Assembly: GCF_009720625.1 (NCBI RefSeq)
Contig: NZ_CP046266.1
Coordinates: forward strand, 3,109,501 to 3,173,500
From: Metabacillus sediminilitoris
GTDB taxonomy: Bacteria > Bacillota > Bacilli > Bacillales > Bacillaceae
Reading direction: 5' to 3'
DNA length: 64,000 nucleotides
Shown here: piece after piece, positions 17,364-24,742 of the stretch
Layout of the letters: every line of letters begins with the position of its first letter
How positions within the stretch are numbered: position 1 is the first letter of the stretch
Notes under the pieces: generated by a model
What the model was told of the DNA's origin: nothing
Seen by the model: only the letters and a program-made list of their open reading frames with translations
Databases searched by the model: none
Made by a program: the position numbers and the translations under genes

Positions 17364-17392
17364 TAAGATAAATTAAGGAGAGATTAACGGAA

Positions 17393-17602
17393 ATGTTAAA
17401 ACCCAACTATAAACCGTTGGAAATAACTTTGATAAAAAGAGGAAAAACAAGACAAGATTTAAGAGAAGAATTAAACATTTCAGGTGCAACTCTTGCTAAG
17501 ATTTCTAAAAGAGAATACATATCATTAAAAACAATTGCTCAAATTTGTGAATATTTAAAGTGTGACATTACAGAAGTTGTTACATTTAAAGATGAAATTT
17601 AA
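17393..17602 (+). CDS. XRE/Cro-type helix-turn-helix regulator (YozG-like)
   Basis: 69-residue DNA-binding protein that is almost entirely one HTH domain: LIKRGKTRQDLREELNISGATLAKISKREYISLKTIAQICEYLKCDITEVV. Proteins of this size are common repressors of mobile elements. It is preceded by AAGGAGAG and the TAAACTT operator cluster. It sits at the right end of the island, convergent with queF. Probably controls the small genes at 16.7-17.1 kb and itself. Confidence 0.85.
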   Translation: MLKPNYKPLEITLIKRGKTRQDLREELNISGATLAKISKREYISLKTIAQICEYLKCDITEVVTFKDEI

Positions 17603-17626
17603 AACCCTAAATGAAGGGTTTTTTAT
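17601..17626 (+). terminator. Terminator of the XRE gene
   Basis: AAAACCCTAAATGAAGGGTTTTTTAT, a short stem with a T-run. Confidence 0.7.
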
Positions 17627-17667
17627 TTTGAATATAAAAAGACAAGTATCAAATACCTGTCTTTTAA

Positions 17668-17838
17668 GTCACAATTTAGCTGTCACAAAATCAATTTTTA
17701 AGTTCACTTTCGGGTCACAGTCGAGGTCACACTATAAGTCACACAACTATACAAATTAACTCTAAATTACTGTGACCAGTCACACTTCAGTTAAAATTGG
17801 ACTATTATTCTTTGTGACCTTTTCCATTTTTGTGTGAC
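17668..17838. repeat. Cluster of nine GTCACA/TGTGAC sites at the island's right end
   Basis: Direct GTCACA at 17668, 17682, 17714, 17726, 17738 and 17779; the complement TGTGAC at 17771, 17813 and 17833. Several are 12-14 bp apart. A tenth site is near the left end (13218). Best read as recombinase or excisionase arm sites; replication iterons are the alternative. Confidence 0.6.
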
Positions 17839-17857
17839 CACGCTACTTTTAAACTAA

Positions 17858-18355
17858 TTATCTATTATCAACCTTTTCAGGATATAAATCGTGATTCATT
17901 AAACGATATGCCGCCATCTCTTCATATTTCGTTCCAGGTTTTCCATAGTTTGTATATGGGTCAATTGATATTCCACCGCGTGGTGTGAATTTTCCCCATA
18001 CTTCAATATAGCGAGGATCCATCAGTTCAATTAAATCATTCATAATGATATTCATGCAATCTTCATGGAAATCACCATGGTTTCTAAAACTAAATAGATA
18101 CAGCTTTAATGATTTACTTTCAACCATTTTCACATCAGGGATATAGCTAATGTATATCGTTGCGAAGTCTGGCTGACTTGTAATTGGACATAATGAAGTA
18201 AATTCAGGGCAATTAAATTTTACAAAATAATCACGGTTTGGATGTTTATTATCAAATGTTTCTAAAATATTTGGTGAATATTCAAATAAATAGTTTACTC
18301 CTTGATTGCCAAGTAGTGTAACTTCCTTCATTTCTTCCTGTTTTCTACCAGTCAT
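17858..18355 (-). CDS. queF: NADPH-dependent 7-cyano-7-deazaguanine (preQ0) reductase
   Basis: Reduces preQ0 to preQ1, the last soluble step before tRNA insertion in queuosine synthesis. QueF type I of about 165 residues. The active-site Cys lies in [14 protein letters not shown] with the conserved Asp 7 residues on, and the family's [11 protein letters not shown] and [10 protein letters not shown] motifs are present. Start 18355 (MTGRKQEEM) follows AGAGGGAA. It is last in queCDEF. The final 214 bp are duplicated at 12939-13152: by the integration model this 3' end was brought in by the island and fully restores the protein. Confidence 0.95.
   Translation of the reverse strand: MTGRKQEEMKEVTLLGNQGVNYLFEYSPNILETFDNKHPNRDYFVKFNCPEFTSLCPITSQPDFATIYISYIPDVKMVESKSLKLYLFSFRNHGDFHEDCMNIIMNDLIELMDPRYIEVWGKFTPRGGISIDPYTNYGKPGTKYEEMAAYRLMNHDLYPEKVDNR
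17859..18072 (-). repeat. attR-side copy of the queF 3' end
   Basis: Right member of the 214-bp pair. In frame with the functional queF. Differs from the left member at 17975, 18014 and 18044. Confidence 0.9.
18051..18070. other. Predicted right core-type recombination site
   Basis: Same TTCATG-CAATCTT-CATGGAA sequence as at 13131-13150, within queF codons for HEDCMN. Confidence 0.6.
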
Positions 18356-18378
18356 TTCTTTTTCCCTCTTTTCAATCA

Positions 18379-19107
18379 TTATACTCCACGCTTATTTCCC
18401 CACACTAATGTATGAAGCTGGGGTAAGACGCGGACATTGTTTAAGTCTTTATCTCCTATTACTTGTTCAATTAGCCACTCATATTTTTCAAGTAATATCT
18501 TTACAAGTTTATTTGTTTCTGCCTCATTTATATCTGCATTCCCAACTTGAAGATAGAATGGTATTTTAGGATATCTTCCATGTACTTCTTTTGCATATTG
18601 AAGATCATTTGAATCGAAGATGACCACTTTTAAACTAATTGACTGATGATCACTATACGGTCGTAATGATTCAATGATATGATCTAACTTTGAAAAATCT
18701 GTATTCATACCTGAGCTGGGCGGCTTTGGTGATATCGTTAAATGATCGATATCTTTCAACCATTCTTGAAATTTACTACCTTGTGTTTCAATAGCAATTT
18801 TTTTCCCGTTTTCTTTCAATAAGTCAACTAACTCGCTTAAATTTGTTAATAGTGCCGGATTACCACCAGAAATGGTGACATGTGAAAAACGGTCACCACC
18901 TATTTTGATAAGCTCTGACCAAATTTCTTCTGCTGTCATTTGGTTAATATCATTTTTTGCTGAACCATCCCATGTGAAAGCAGAATCACACCAGCTGCAA
19001 GAATAATCACAGCCTGCAGTACGAACAAACATGGTTTTTTGACCGATTACCATGCCTTCACCTTGAATCGTTGGTCCGAAGATTTCTAAAACTGGTACTT
19101 TTTTCAC
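18379..19107 (-). CDS. queE: 7-carboxy-7-deazaguanine synthase (radical SAM)
   Basis: Converts 6-carboxytetrahydropterin to 7-carboxy-7-deazaguanine. The radical SAM cluster motif lies in [10 protein letters not shown] near residues 33-41, and the substrate/SAM loop [11 protein letters not shown] is present. 242 residues as in B. subtilis (243). It overlaps queD by 4 nt and precedes queF by 23 nt. Confidence 0.95.
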   Translation of the reverse strand: MKKVPVLEIFGPTIQGEGMVIGQKTMFVRTAGCDYSCSWCDSAFTWDGSAKNDINQMTAEEIWSELIKIGGDRFSHVTISGGNPALLTNLSELVDLLKENGKKIAIETQGSKFQEWLKDIDHLTISPKPPSSGMNTDFSKLDHIIESLRPYSDHQSISLKVVIFDSNDLQYAKEVHGRYPKIPFYLQVGNADINEAETNKLVKILLEKYEWLIEQVIGDKDLNNVRVLPQLHTLVWGNKRGV

Positions 19108-19547
19108 TCTTGTCTCCCCTTTTGTTTAGGTCGGAACACGACATAACTTGTTGGCGTTTCCCTAACAAAAACTTGAACACATTTCGGTTTATTTGCTTTT
19201 GTATCAAGCTCCTTTTGCACCACTTCCCAAATGACTCGTGCAATCCCTTCAGTTGTTGGAAAATAATCAGGATCTTGATTCGAAAAAAGTTCGCTATGAT
19301 CGTTGAGTATCGTATGATCAAATCGCTTATGGACTAGCTTTTTTAAACTAGCAAAGTTAACTAAAAAACCAGAATCATCTAAGTCGTCACCTGCAATTGT
19401 AAGATTGACAAAATACGTGTGACCATGAACATTTTGACATTTTCCCGCATCATCATGTGGGATATAATGTGCAGCAGAAATATGCATGTCCTTATTTAAT
19501 TCAAATTGGTATGAATGTTGTACTTGAGGATATATTTGTTGAATCAT
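19104..19547 (-). CDS. queD: 6-carboxy-5,6,7,8-tetrahydropterin synthase
   Basis: Makes the pterin precursor of preQ0 from dihydroneopterin triphosphate. Zinc ligands HxxAAH-type ([12 protein letters not shown]) and NVHGHTY, with catalytic Cys in [12 protein letters not shown]. 147 residues, family size. Four-base overlaps with queC upstream and queE downstream. Confidence 0.95.
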   Translation of the reverse strand: MIQQIYPQVQHSYQFELNKDMHISAAHYIPHDDAGKCQNVHGHTYFVNLTIAGDDLDDSGFLVNFASLKKLVHKRFDHTILNDHSELFSNQDPDYFPTTEGIARVIWEVVQKELDTKANKPKCVQVFVRETPTSYVVFRPKQKGRQE

Positions 19548-20206
19548 TGGGCAGTCGCACCTTTTTCTAGTAAATAATCATCAAGACCTCTTTTTCGCAG
19601 CTCACATGCCGGACATTCTCCACAGCCTTCTGCAATAATTCCGTTATAACATGTTAAGGTTTTCTCGCGGATATAATCAAGCACACCAAGATCATCAGCC
19701 AGTTTCCAGGTTTCTGCTTTATTAATCCACATTAACGGTGTATGAATAACAAAAGGTTTATCAAGTGCTAAATTTAACGTGACATTGCAAGATTTCACAA
19801 AGGCATCCCGACAATCAGGATATCCACTAAAATCTGTTTCACAAACACCTGTCACAATATGTCTAGCTCCAATTTGGTTCGCTAAAATTGTCGCAAACGA
19901 TAAAAACAGAAGATTCCTTCCCGGAACAAATGTAGAAGGAAGTTCGCCATCCTTTTGTTCAATTGCAATTTCTTCTCTAGTCAATGCATTAGGTGCAAGC
20001 TGATTTAATAAGGACATATCAAGAACATGATGCTCCACACCAAGCTCATTTGTGATTGATTTTGCTACGTCTATTTCCAAGCTATGTCGCTGATTATAAT
20101 TAAATGTAACTGCAATAACTTCTTTAAATTGTTTTAAAGCCCAAAATAAACATGTTGTACTATCTTGTCCACCGCTGAAAACAACGACAGCTTTTTCATT
20201 TTTCAT
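19544..20206 (-). CDS. queC: 7-cyano-7-deazaguanine synthase
   Basis: ATP-dependent conversion of 7-carboxy-7-deazaguanine to preQ0. PP-loop [10 protein letters not shown] at the N-terminus, and a zinc site in [15 protein letters not shown] near the C-terminus. 220 residues. First gene of queCDEF, with the preQ1 riboswitch ahead of it. Confidence 0.95.
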   Translation of the reverse strand: MKNEKAVVVFSGGQDSTTCLFWALKQFKEVIAVTFNYNQRHSLEIDVAKSITNELGVEHHVLDMSLLNQLAPNALTREEIAIEQKDGELPSTFVPGRNLLFLSFATILANQIGARHIVTGVCETDFSGYPDCRDAFVKSCNVTLNLALDKPFVIHTPLMWINKAETWKLADDLGVLDYIREKTLTCYNGIIAEGCGECPACELRKRGLDDYLLEKGATAQ

Positions 20207-20333
20207 CTATTACGTTCCCTTCCTATTAATTCCATGTATATTACATTTCCTCATTACACATTATTTTAAAGATATACTATCCTAATGGTATTCGTCTTCT
20301 TTTCCATTTTTTATAAAATAAGTGATGATTTCA

Positions 20334-20364
20334 TAAAAAAAACACCTTCGAATGTTCGAGGTGT
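20334..20364 (-). terminator. Riboswitch-controlled terminator of queCDEF
   Basis: Stem ACACCTCGAA/TTCGAAGGTGT followed by eight T on the minus strand, 40 nt after the preQ1 aptamer. Its 5' arm with the preceding CGCTACAC can instead pair with the aptamer strand GGTTATAGCG. Confidence 0.8.
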
Positions 20365-20404
20365 GTAGCGTTCCTGCAATATAAAAAACTAACTCATGAT
20401 ATGG

Positions 20405-20437
20405 TAGTTTTTTATAGAGGGTTTCGCTATAACCTCT
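20405..20437 (-). promoter_or_regulatory. preQ1-I riboswitch aptamer
   Basis: Minus strand reads AGAGGTTATAGCGAAACCCTCT then ATAAAAAACTA, essentially the class I consensus: P1 AGAGG/CCTCT, loop, and A-rich 3' tail that docks in P1. With preQ1 bound, the downstream terminator should form and shut off queCDEF. Confidence 0.92.
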
Positions 20438-20489
20438 CCCGATCCTCACCTGTTACTTGATCGGATTTATCTATCAGTTCAACTAAGAA

Positions 20490-20518
20490 ACTATATCACG
20501 AATATTTTTTTTTTGCAA
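20490..20518 (-). promoter_or_regulatory. Sigma-A promoter of queCDEF
   Basis: TTGCAA, 17-bp spacer, TATAGT on the minus strand, about 45 bp upstream of the aptamer. Confidence 0.65.
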
Positions 20519-20565
20519 TGAAATGGTTATATGATGCTACAGAAGATGCTTAAAATTAAAACAAA

Positions 20566-20756
20566 AGGCTTTTTTCGCAAACATTCTTGTTATTTTCAAG
20601 TAGTGTTGTTGATTGCAGCGAGAGGATGCTCGCTTTTTAGCGGAGAGGGCGGTGAGCCTCCTCGTCATAAACGCTTGTTGGTCTCACACCTGTCCCGCTG
20701 CACCAATCAACTTTAAATAGTTGTCGTTTAAAAACAACAATCTCTTAGAAAAGAGA
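20566..20756. repeat. Dispersed repeat family A, copy 1
   Basis: Noncoding unit of about 190 bp: TTTTTTCGCAAAC...TTGTTGATTGCAG...GAGGATGCTCGCTTTTTAGCGG...GGCGGTGAGCCTCCTCG...CAATCAAC...AACAACAATCT. Related copies at 38309-38496 and, inverted, 53942-54163. GC-richer core than its surroundings. Confidence 0.8.
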
Positions 20757-20788
20757 CAAACAAAAAATTGATAAAGGAATCATTATAT

Positions 20789-21247
20789 ATGACGGTATTA
20801 GTTCTAGTCACAATAGGATCAATTTTAGCTGTTATTTATATTCCTAAGCGTATATCGAGCATGGAAATGTATACTACTTCTTTTTTTGCTACATTTTTAG
20901 CATCTCTTGCAGATATATATTTAGACTTAAAATTTGACTTATATGGTTTTTTTGATAAAGGTATTAATTGGGAATACATCGTCATATTTATTGTTATTTA
21001 TCCTGCAGCAAACATCCTTATTTTGAATTTTTTTCCATATAAAAAGAACATTATAAAACAAATAACATACATTTTGCTTTGCACGATTATTACTTTATGT
21101 TGTGAATACTTATCCTTACACACAGAAGTATTTTATTATAATGGTTGGAAACTATGGTATTCAGCCCTCTGTTATCCAGTTATTTATACAATACTCGTGC
21201 TAAATTTACATTTTATTAGGAAATTAAATAAAATCCAATCCCAATAA
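20789..21247 (+). CDS. Hypothetical membrane protein (CBO0543-like)
   Basis: 152 residues from ATG 20789, preceded by AAAGGAA; a TTG seven codons earlier has no site. Four to five hydrophobic helices. The composition and size resemble the CBO0543 family of four-helix Bacillaceae membrane proteins, but the assignment is tentative. Its role is unknown. Confidence 0.65.
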   Translation: MTVLVLVTIGSILAVIYIPKRISSMEMYTTSFFATFLASLADIYLDLKFDLYGFFDKGINWEYIVIFIVIYPAANILILNFFPYKKNIIKQITYILLCTIITLCCEYLSLHTEVFYYNGWKLWYSALCYPVIYTILVLNLHFIRKLNKIQSQ

Positions 21248-21276
21248 AAAAACAGGCGCCTATGAGCACCTGTTCA
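21246..21276 (-). terminator. Terminator of the DUF6254-like gene
   Basis: Stem AACAGGTGCT/GGCGCCTGTT followed by T7 on the minus strand. Confidence 0.65.
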
Positions 21277-21285
21277 AATTATATT

Positions 21286-21411
21286 TTATTTATCTTCTTT
21301 TTTTCCTGCTTCACCAGCTAACTGATCAAATGATTTAACCTTGCCATGTGGATTTTGCGATTGTTTTCGCACAGCCCATTGACGTTCTTGTTGTGATTTT
21401 GATTGTGTCAT
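21286..21411 (-). CDS. DUF6254-like very small protein
   Basis: 41 residues (MTQSKSQQERQWAVRKQSQ...PHGKVKSFDQLAGE). Short basic protein resembling the DUF6254 family of Bacillaceae, function unknown. Followed by its own terminator. Confidence 0.65.
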   Translation of the reverse strand: MTQSKSQQERQWAVRKQSQNPHGKVKSFDQLAGEAGKKEDK

Positions 21412-21475
21412 ACATTAAAAACTCCTTTATCTAGAAGATTCCTTTTTATTTTCTCCTGATGTGAAAAATTCATTC

Positions 21476-21696
21476 TTAAAGATTCTTCGACGAGTTGCTG
21501 CTTCTACTAAAAATAAGGAATAATCCAACAACAATCAAGATTGCCGGCCAAAAAGATAAGATATTTATTGAAAGGACAGCTTGGACAAGAAATACTAATC
21601 CTAACCCTGAAAGAATAAAAGTCCTTGAGATTGTAATAAAAAGATAATTCCTAATGCAACTAAGAAGAAACCGTATATCCCTTTAACATTATTCAT
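21476..21696 (-). pseudogene. Small two-helix membrane protein, frameshifted
   Basis: Start ATG 21696 with AAAGGAGGG gives MNNVKGIYGFFLVALGIIFLL. The frame then fails near 21630 and resumes as SGLGLVFLVQAV...LSFWPAILIVVGLFLIF to a stop at 21476. Together they look like a LiaI/LiaF-type (DUF5668-like) small membrane protein broken by one indel. Sequence error is possible. Confidence 0.5.
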
Positions 21697-21956
21697 TAAT
21701 AACCCTCCTTTTCACACGACTATAGTACGTTTTACAGCACCAATGAAAGTTTCATAATAATTGGAAATATCTTCAAATAGTTAGCAGGATAAATAAAGAA
21801 CGTCCAAACGCAAATGGATGACTTACCTAACAACTGTTGATTATGATGATTACGCTTTTTTTATTCATTTAGACTTTTTATACGGCCAATGTATTCATTT
21901 TTCGTTAAGAGATATAAAGGACAATATTTCTCCGATGGTTTCTAATTGCAATGGGC

Positions 21957-22288
21957 CTAATTGAAGTGGACTTGAAATTTTCTCATCCAGTCGGCCATTA
22001 AATGTTTCATTGTTCTGCTAGCAAATGGTACGATCTCATCCACCTTTGTCGGTTGACTTTGCCAATCACCCGGATTTGTTCCAGTTGAAATGAACTCATT
22101 ATAACCTTCTGGAAGATTGACTTGTTCATTCGTAAAATGAAAGAGAAGTCCTTCAACAGAAGCATTAATATGAGCTGATTGCCAACGATAGTTTTTTTCA
22201 GACCCTTTGGCACAATATCAGCTATTACTTCGCAAATCTAGTTTGTATGTTGCAAAGTAACCTGACGAGTATATTCAAATTGGTTCAT
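21957..22288 (-). pseudogene. DinB_2-like protein, nonsense and frameshift
   Basis: From ATG 22288 the frame reads MNQFEYTRQVTLQHTN, a TAG, then ICEVIADIVPKGLKK. After an indel near 22195 a second frame continues YRWQSAHINASVEGLLFHF, NLPEGYNEFISTGTNPGDWQ and ends at 21957. This matches the DinB_2 pattern (four-helix DinB-like metal fold). Two lesions make decay more likely than error. Confidence 0.6.
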
Positions 22289-22435
22289 GATTAAGTACTC
22301 ACTCAGGCAAATACACCCCTTATGTAAGAAAATTTGTATGACTCAACATTCTTTATAGTTGAATTATTTTAAAATATACCATTACCATGATTGGCAAGCG
22401 GAAAAAGTTATCAAAGTAGTACTAAACCTTTTATG

Positions 22436-22467
22436 CAAAAAAGAACTTACAGAAGTAAGTTCTTTAG
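22436..22467 (-). terminator. Terminator of the CNNM-family gene
   Basis: Stem AAAGAACTTAC/GTAAGTTCTTT then T's on the minus strand. It overlaps the stop codon region. Confidence 0.7.
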
Positions 22468-23810
22468 GATGTAGCAATTTTCTTTTCAAGTATAGTTGGA
22501 TTAGATAATACTTCTTGCTGTATTTTCGTGATTTCCAGGTAGCGAATATGATGATTTTCCATGTCATTTACTTTAAAGGAATGTGACCCATATTCAACAA
22601 AGTCACCTTTTTGGATATCGTAATGTTCTGTTAATATCCAACCTCCAATTGTATCAACATCAGAATCATCAATATTTAAACCTAATAATTCATTTACTTC
22701 ACTAACAAGGACTTTTGCGTCGATAATATACTTGGAATCATTGATTTTTTGAATCAATGGTACTTCATCTGTATCAAATTCATCACGAATTTCTCCGACT
22801 ATTTCTTCAATAATATCCTCAACTGTGACCAGACCTGCAGTACCACCATATTCGTCAACCAAAATAGCCATATGAATTCTTTCTTTTTGCATTCTTACAA
22901 GCAAATCATGGATCGGAATCGATTCAATTACTTGAATGATCGGTCTGATATATTTATCAATTGAAAACGAATGTTGTTGTTCAACCTGAATAAGGTCTGT
23001 GAAAATTTCTTTAATATTAACCATACCAATAATATGGTCCTTATCCCCATCTACAATTGGATAACGAGTATATTTTTCATCTTTAATAATCTCTAATTGC
23101 TCCTTAATAGACGAATCAATGGATAATGAAGTCATTTCTGTACGAGGTACCATTATTTCTTTTGCAATTCGATTATCAAATTCAAAGATTTTATTCACAT
23201 ACTTAAATTCAGATTGGTTTATTTCACCGCTTTTATAGCTTTCAGAAACAATGATTCTAAGTTCCTCTTCACTGTGAGCCATTTCATGCTCTGAAACAGG
23301 TTTAAATCCAAACAACCCTGTAATAAAACGTGCAGAGCCGTTTAGAATCCAAATAAATGGGTACATGATACGGTAAAACACAGTTAATGGTCGTGCAATC
23401 CAAAAACTTATTTGTTCTGCTTTCTGAATAGCCACTGTTTTCGGTGCCATTTCCCCTACTACAACGTGTAAAAACGTTATGGTTGTAAAGGCAATGACAA
23501 AAGACAATACTGTTGCAACAGAGCTGGGTATCGCATAAGATTCAAATAATGGTGAAAGCATATGTTCAATCGTCGGTTCACCAAGCCACCCTAACCCTAA
23601 TGCTGTAATGGTAATTCCTAATTGACAAGCTGATAAATATTCATCGAGATGATCGATAACATTTTTAACAATACTTGCCTTTTTGTTTCCTTCTGCAATT
23701 AATTGGTCAATACGAGAGCTTCGAATTCTAATAATCGCAAATTCTGAAGCAACGAAAAAACCCGTAAGAGCGATCAAAATTGCAACAAGCAACAAATTCA
23801 CTATGTCCAA
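22464..23810 (-). CDS. CNNM/HlyC-CorC family membrane protein (MpfA/YhdP/YrkA-like)
   Basis: Magnesium- or cation-transport family membrane protein. DUF21 membrane domain (four helices, residues 1-190, with SACQLGITITALGLGWLGEPT), two CBS domains (about 210-330, with VPRTEMTSL and VDEYGGTAGLVTVEDIIEEIVGEI), and a C-terminal CorC/HlyC domain. 448 residues is full length. The start is TTG 23810, with AAGGAAG 5 nt upstream and no better alternative. B. subtilis MpfA (YhdP) of this family exports Mg2+; the exact paralogue is not assigned. A ~170-nt leader precedes it. Confidence 0.88.
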   Translation of the reverse strand: MDIVNLLLVAILIALTGFFVASEFAIIRIRSSRIDQLIAEGNKKASIVKNVIDHLDEYLSACQLGITITALGLGWLGEPTIEHMLSPLFESYAIPSSVATVLSFVIAFTTITFLHVVVGEMAPKTVAIQKAEQISFWIARPLTVFYRIMYPFIWILNGSARFITGLFGFKPVSEHEMAHSEEELRIIVSESYKSGEINQSEFKYVNKIFEFDNRIAKEIMVPRTEMTSLSIDSSIKEQLEIIKDEKYTRYPIVDGDKDHIIGMVNIKEIFTDLIQVEQQHSFSIDKYIRPIIQVIESIPIHDLLVRMQKERIHMAILVDEYGGTAGLVTVEDIIEEIVGEIRDEFDTDEVPLIQKINDSKYIIDAKVLVSEVNELLGLNIDDSDVDTIGGWILTEHYDIQKGDFVEYGSHSFKVNDMENHHIRYLEITKIQQEVLSNPTILEKKIATS

Positions 23811-23815
23811 ATAAG

Positions 23816-23854
23816 CTTCCTTACTCCGTTAAAAACGGAAAAGGAGTCACCTCC
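23816..23854 (-). promoter_or_regulatory. Structured leader over the CNNM-gene ribosome site
   Basis: Two adjacent hairpins on the minus strand: GGAGGTGACTCC, then CCGTTTTTAACGG. The CTCC/TCCT between them can pair either with the upstream GGAG or with the AAGGAAG ribosome site, so alternative folds could open or hide the start. Confidence 0.45.
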
Positions 23855-23887
23855 TGAGAGTTAAAAATTAATTAAACTATTAGTCTC

Positions 23888-23947
23888 TTATTTTGCCGCA
23901 CCCGCTTGGAGTAAAATAATGGATGCTAGTCGTCTATGAAATTTCAT
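23888..23947 (-). CDS. Possible 19-residue leader peptide
   Basis: ATG to TAA encoding MKFHRRLASIILLQAGAAK, inside the transcribed leader, with a modest GGGG 5 nt upstream. Could regulate the downstream gene by translation. No known leader peptide recognised. Confidence 0.35.
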   Translation of the reverse strand: MKFHRRLASIILLQAGAAK

Positions 23948-23987
23948 CACTGCCCCATCTTATCACCCCACAGTTTTTATTAGAATA

Positions 23988-24017
23988 ATCATAATACGAA
24001 AGAATCAAAACAGTCAA
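23988..24017 (-). promoter_or_regulatory. Sigma-A promoter of the CNNM-family gene
   Basis: TTGACT, 18-bp spacer, TATGAT on the minus strand. It places transcription start near 23980 and gives a leader of about 170 nt. Confidence 0.65.
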
Positions 24018-24122
24018 ACGTTACACTTTGCTAATTTCCTAAATAAATATGTTGTAAACCGTATTAAAATACCTTTTTTAACGAAAAAACAACGGATTAT
24101 GAGCTTAAATGGTTTTTTCCTG

Positions 24123-24686
24123 CTATATTCTCACTTTATCGAAAAAATCTTTGTATGTATGTAAATAGAAATCTGCCCCTTTTGCCTCGTTTTGAAATAA
24201 ACAAGTATGCAAACCTATTTTTTTAGCAGGAATGATGTCTAAAACCCTGTCACCTATAGCAATGTCCAAATCATATTTATTATGCAGGTATTCATAAGAA
24301 GCTGAATCTGGTTTTCTTTTGAACCCATCATCACCCGCGACGATCTCTACAAAGTAATGGTTCCAGTTATAAAAATCAAGAATAGTTTGTACTTCTACTC
24401 TTGGCTTATGTGTCATGATAACATTGAGTTTGGCTTTCTTCAGGACATCTTCAACATATGGAAAAGGCTGTTTCAGCTCTGGAGACACTGTTTTTTCCTT
24501 TTCTTTAAATTCAAGTATTTGCTTATTTGTTAACTCAAAAAATGTTGTAGCATGTGAAAATGATATTTTAAGCTCCTTGAAAATATCATCCTTATGAATA
24601 TCTTCACCTAATACCTCATGCATAACATCGGTGAAGACCTTGTATGTATCAAATAATGTTCCATCAAAATCCCATAAAATGTTCAA
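24123..24686 (-). CDS. HAD-superfamily hydrolase (phosphoglycolate phosphatase-like)
   Basis: Cytoplasmic HAD-IA phosphatase. Motif I WDFDGTLFDT at the N-terminus, motif II VIMTHK, motif III Lys in GFKRKPD, motif IV IGDRVLDI. About 187 residues. TTG 24686 fits AAAGGAAGAG at 6-nt spacing; GTG 24707 is in frame. Substrate unknown. Confidence 0.83.
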   Translation of the reverse strand: MNILWDFDGTLFDTYKVFTDVMHEVLGEDIHKDDIFKELKISFSHATTFFELTNKQILEFKEKEKTVSPELKQPFPYVEDVLKKAKLNVIMTHKPRVEVQTILDFYNWNHYFVEIVAGDDGFKRKPDSASYEYLHNKYDLDIAIGDRVLDIIPAKKIGLHTCLFQNEAKGADFYLHTYKDFFDKVRI

Positions 24687-24742
24687 AAATCTCTTCCTTT
24701 CAATCACGCGATCAGATATTACACTATTTTATCATACTACTT

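Larger units (their letters stand above)
13153..18056. mobile_element. Decayed 4.92-kb integrative element in queF
   Basis: Bounded by the queF 3'-end duplication, with an integrase catalytic-domain remnant at the left end, repeat arms at both ends, a small HTH regulator at the right, and broken or unknown cargo between. Period between duplicate copies is exactly 4920 bp. The collinear queF-ykvS neighbours of B. subtilis lie on either side. The integrase and M23 genes are both broken, so it is likely no longer mobile without help. Confidence 0.85.

Noticed and set aside
17668..17838. CRISPR array
   Set aside because: Repeats are only 6-10 bp, in both orientations, with short uneven spacing and no cas genes.
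22007..22213. Minus-strand ORF of 68 codons read as its own gene
   Set aside because: Most of it is the wrong frame of the DinB_2-like pseudogene; the neighbouring frame gives the coherent protein.
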